From the NCBI GenBank assembly GCA_959347315.1, contig OY365811.1:31629711-31693710 (forward strand): a DNA stretch of 64,000 nucleotides, written 5' to 3'. Positions within the stretch are counted from its first letter, which is position 1. Each line of letters opens with the position of its first letter. This document shows, in pieces, positions 61,545-64,000 of this stretch. Both the position numbers and the translations under genes were made by a program. This stretch comes from Bimastos eiseni. Lineage: Eukaryota > Annelida > Clitellata > Crassiclitellata > Lumbricidae. A model generated the notes under the pieces. It was not told where the DNA came from, made no database searches, and worked only from the letters and a program-made list of their open reading frames with translations.

Positions 61545-61607
<63 letters not shown>
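61531..61607. repeat. (TTA)n microsatellite
   Basis: About 24 TTA units with a few interruptions. Confidence 0.97.
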
Positions 61608-62014
61608 GCAACTTACCAATTTCATTTTCAACAAGTTATTTAGCAATGCAATGTAAAAAAAACTACTATACATTGCTCTTTGCGAGTTACTCAAATCTCC
61701 GTTTACAATCTGTCGATCCGACTGACCTGAATCGGAGCCGCTAAAGATGAGCAGAAAGTGTAAGTTGAGATGAATCAGTCGAAACAGAGACGTAGCTTGA
61801 TGCGTAATAGAAGTTTAATTCCAAGAGTGAATTCATCCCGTATTCATCCGTGAAAGCACAAAACCTTAAATTTTCCCCATGGGCAGCAGAGCGCAGTGAG
61901 CGATGAACAGATTGACTCGAGGCTGGACTATGATGCAACTGTAGTAGCGTAAGTCTCACTTTATAAGGATGGACATTGGACAAGGTTATGTAACGTGACG
62001 TAATAATATTACTT

Positions 62015-62277
62015 GATTACCGCTCATTTCGTCGCATTCATTTCGTCGCATTCACTTCGTCGCATTTCATTTCGTCGCAGATCATTTCGTCGCATTCATT
62101 TCGTTGCATTCATTTCGACAGATCAAGCATCGTGAGGGTCGGTTAGGGTCAGGCTATGCATCGCGAGGGTCGGTTAGGGTCAGGCTATGCGGCGTGAGGG
62201 TCGTTTAGGGTCAGGGTTAAGGTCAGTGTTGTCTTTAAAATTCGACGAAATGAACTGCGACGAAATGAACGGGAACC
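62015..62277. mobile_element. Mutator-like MITE, 263 bp, exact 9-bp target duplication
   Basis: Flanked by ATATTACTT at 62006-62014 and 62278-62286. Inverted ends about 22 bp long share TCATTTCGTCGCA and match at about 19 of 22 positions. A 9-bp duplication is typical of Mutator-like elements. The left side carries five or six tandem CATTTCGTCGCATT units, and the centre carries three 31-bp units containing GAGGGTCGGTTAGGGTCAGG. No coding capacity. Confidence 0.75.
62128..62212. repeat. 31-bp repeat with GGTTAGGGTC core
   Basis: Three units beginning CATCGTGAGG, CATCGCGAGG and CGGCGTGAGG, all with GTTTAGGGTCAGG or GGTTAGGGTCAGG, inside the MITE. The same core is scattered at 23330-23850. Confidence 0.85.
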
Positions 62278-62286
62278 ATATTACTT

Positions 62287-64000
62287 AATGTAATGCAATG
62301 TAGTCCATCTTACATTATGTTCACGTAATAGATTTCAATTTCACTGTAAAAACGACGTAGGCCATAGTCGGTATTTACATATTTAAAGAAACAAACGAAA
62401 AACTTCGGCGAAATAACAAACGCTGGCGCAAACGTCGTTGCAAAACCATTTAATGCGATGCATAGCAACACAATTCTATGTAACGTAATATGTACTGAAA
62501 TCGTGTTCCTATTTTTCCCAGTGACAATGAATTGCGACCTAAGCTAGAGGGTTACGTGTATGTATTCGATGGAAAGACGAAAGGAGAAACGACTGCATTC
62601 CAATAAGTAGGCAAATCCTTCCCCTGCGGATGGCATAGCTCAGCAACAAATTGCCAATTTCGCATCAGGCGTCAGGATTAATGGCAAGGCATCGAATGTT
62701 TAAGGCATCAAAGACCCTGCTTCCTGGCACGGTTGCTGTCTCGAATAATGAGAATGGTCTAGTAGGGGCAATACTGTTGATTCATTGTGGGTGCTATAAT
62801 GATAGTTTCCTTGTTGATTCTTAACCAGGCCCCATCTCGTTTCCCACTGCCCTCTATTCGTGCCAGTTTGCGATGAAAACCTGTTTTTGATACGAATTTA
62901 GTACAACTCTAAAAATGTCGTAACAATGGCTAGTAGATTGGGGACAAGTCAGATTAAATGATGCACCGGAAGGTGCTGCATAAGAGATTGCCATCGCTGC
63001 ATAAATGGGTTTTGGTATTCACCGCAGCTAGGTTTCCCTATTCGGTGAGTCTATGTATGCATATAACAACCGAGGGCACTTTGAACCCATCAGATAAAGT
63101 TGAGATGTTTTCCAACCGATGCAATAAGTCGTCCGGACAGGTCCCTTGTCCTAGGCACCTGGTTCTTGATCCCTTGTGCCTGGTCCCTGGCACGTAGTAC
63201 CGGGATGGGGTACTGTTCAGCCTAATCTGCCAAATGCGTGTGCAAACATTTTCCTCGTGTTTGGAGTCCTAGAAGACCTAGGCGGTACATTAGACTTATT
63301 ATTCACGCAAAATGAAAAATTGAATACCGCCACTGCACGTAGTGCCAATCCCAAGATTGGATACAGGCGGAGGGCGACGCAAATCATCTTTGTAATGAAG
63401 CGCTGTCATTAAACAGCAGTAAACCAACCAAATGCGGCTAGTGGAAGAAGAAGAAGAAGATGATGATGACGAAGAAGAAGAAGAAGGAAAGCATTGCCTT
63501 GAGCTAGCCCTGAGGCAGTCGTCGGTATGAAATGCTAGCGACTTCTTTTTATTAACCTTAGCGTACAAAGGCGGGCGGCCAGTCCACTCTCTCACCGTCT
63601 CACCTTCCCACAGACATTGAACTGGCTATGTGAAGTGAAGTGAAGCAGAAACCTCGACACATATTCGTGCGTTGGTGTCAATTAGTCTCGCGACACGTGT
63701 TGAGATAATTGGTGTTCTTCAAATCTTCCTTATTAGCTGTTAGTCATCTCTCTATTTCTCTTGTTAGTAGGCCCCTATTCTTGTCTTCATCGCTATTACT
63801 ATAATTATTCATGTGATCGCAACATCGTCTTTGGTATCGCAATCATCGACATCTTCTTCTCCATCGTCATTTTATTCCTCTTCTTTCTTCTTCTGCTTCT
63901 ATTTCGTAATTTTTCTCTTCTTTCTCTACTACACCTTTTCATACTTCTTCTTTTTCTACTTCTTTCCATCTGCATCTGTTTTCTTCCATTTCACCTGCTT
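62287..64000. other. Right-hand end of window, no supported gene
   Basis: A GAA/GAT microsatellite at 63446-63484 and a pyrimidine-rich (CTT/TCT) stretch from about 63720 to the end. No exon recognised. Confidence 0.5.
63446..63484. repeat. GAA/GAT microsatellite
   Basis: AAGAAGAAGAAGATGATGATGACGAAGAAGAAG-type run; core units GAA and GAT. Confidence 0.95.

Overview
The window is nuclear DNA of a multicellular animal. The genes are split by introns with GT/AG borders, the spaces between genes are long, AT-rich and full of microsatellites, and the proteins are animal families (tropomodulin, Rab8). The mobile DNA (hAT-type MITEs, L2/CR1-like LINE remnants, tRNA-derived SINEs, a Gypsy-like solo LTR) and the multi-pass beta-helix protein family point to a marine invertebrate, perhaps an echinoderm, hemichordate or lophotrochozoan. 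I cannot fix the phylum from sequence alone. There are no bacterial operons, CRISPR arrays or phage genes.

Layout. (1) 1-8245, + strand: the last seven coding exons of a tropomodulin gene, entering from beyond the left edge. It ends in an unusual PEPPKKT-repeat tail with an acidic terminus. (2) 12144-24135, - strand: a complete seven-exon Rab8 gene of 208 residues, converging on tropomodulin. (3) 27962-28151, + strand: a candidate first coding exon with four N-glycosylation sequons that looks like the extracellular N-terminus of a peptide GPCR. No later exon was found in the window. (4) 32632-39292, - strand: two large exons of an orphan protein with a parallel beta-helix ectodomain, a Cys-rich module and about eight membrane helices. 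Its first exon (signal peptide) is not identified. (5) 39293-64000: about 25 kb with no gene I can support, dominated by simple repeats, minisatellites and transposon remnants.

Mobile DNA is unusually readable here. Five hAT-like elements have 8-bp target duplications (three exact, two imperfect). One Mutator-like MITE has a 9-bp duplication and telomere-like repeats inside. A solo LTR of about 804 bp keeps its TATA box. Three related tRNA-derived SINE copies and at least seven L2-type 3' tails (GCTATATAAAT) are scattered in introns and intergenic DNA.

The genes do not form a pathway. Tropomodulin caps actin filament pointed ends and Rab8 drives exocytic membrane traffic. The beta-helix protein is probably a surface protein of unknown role.
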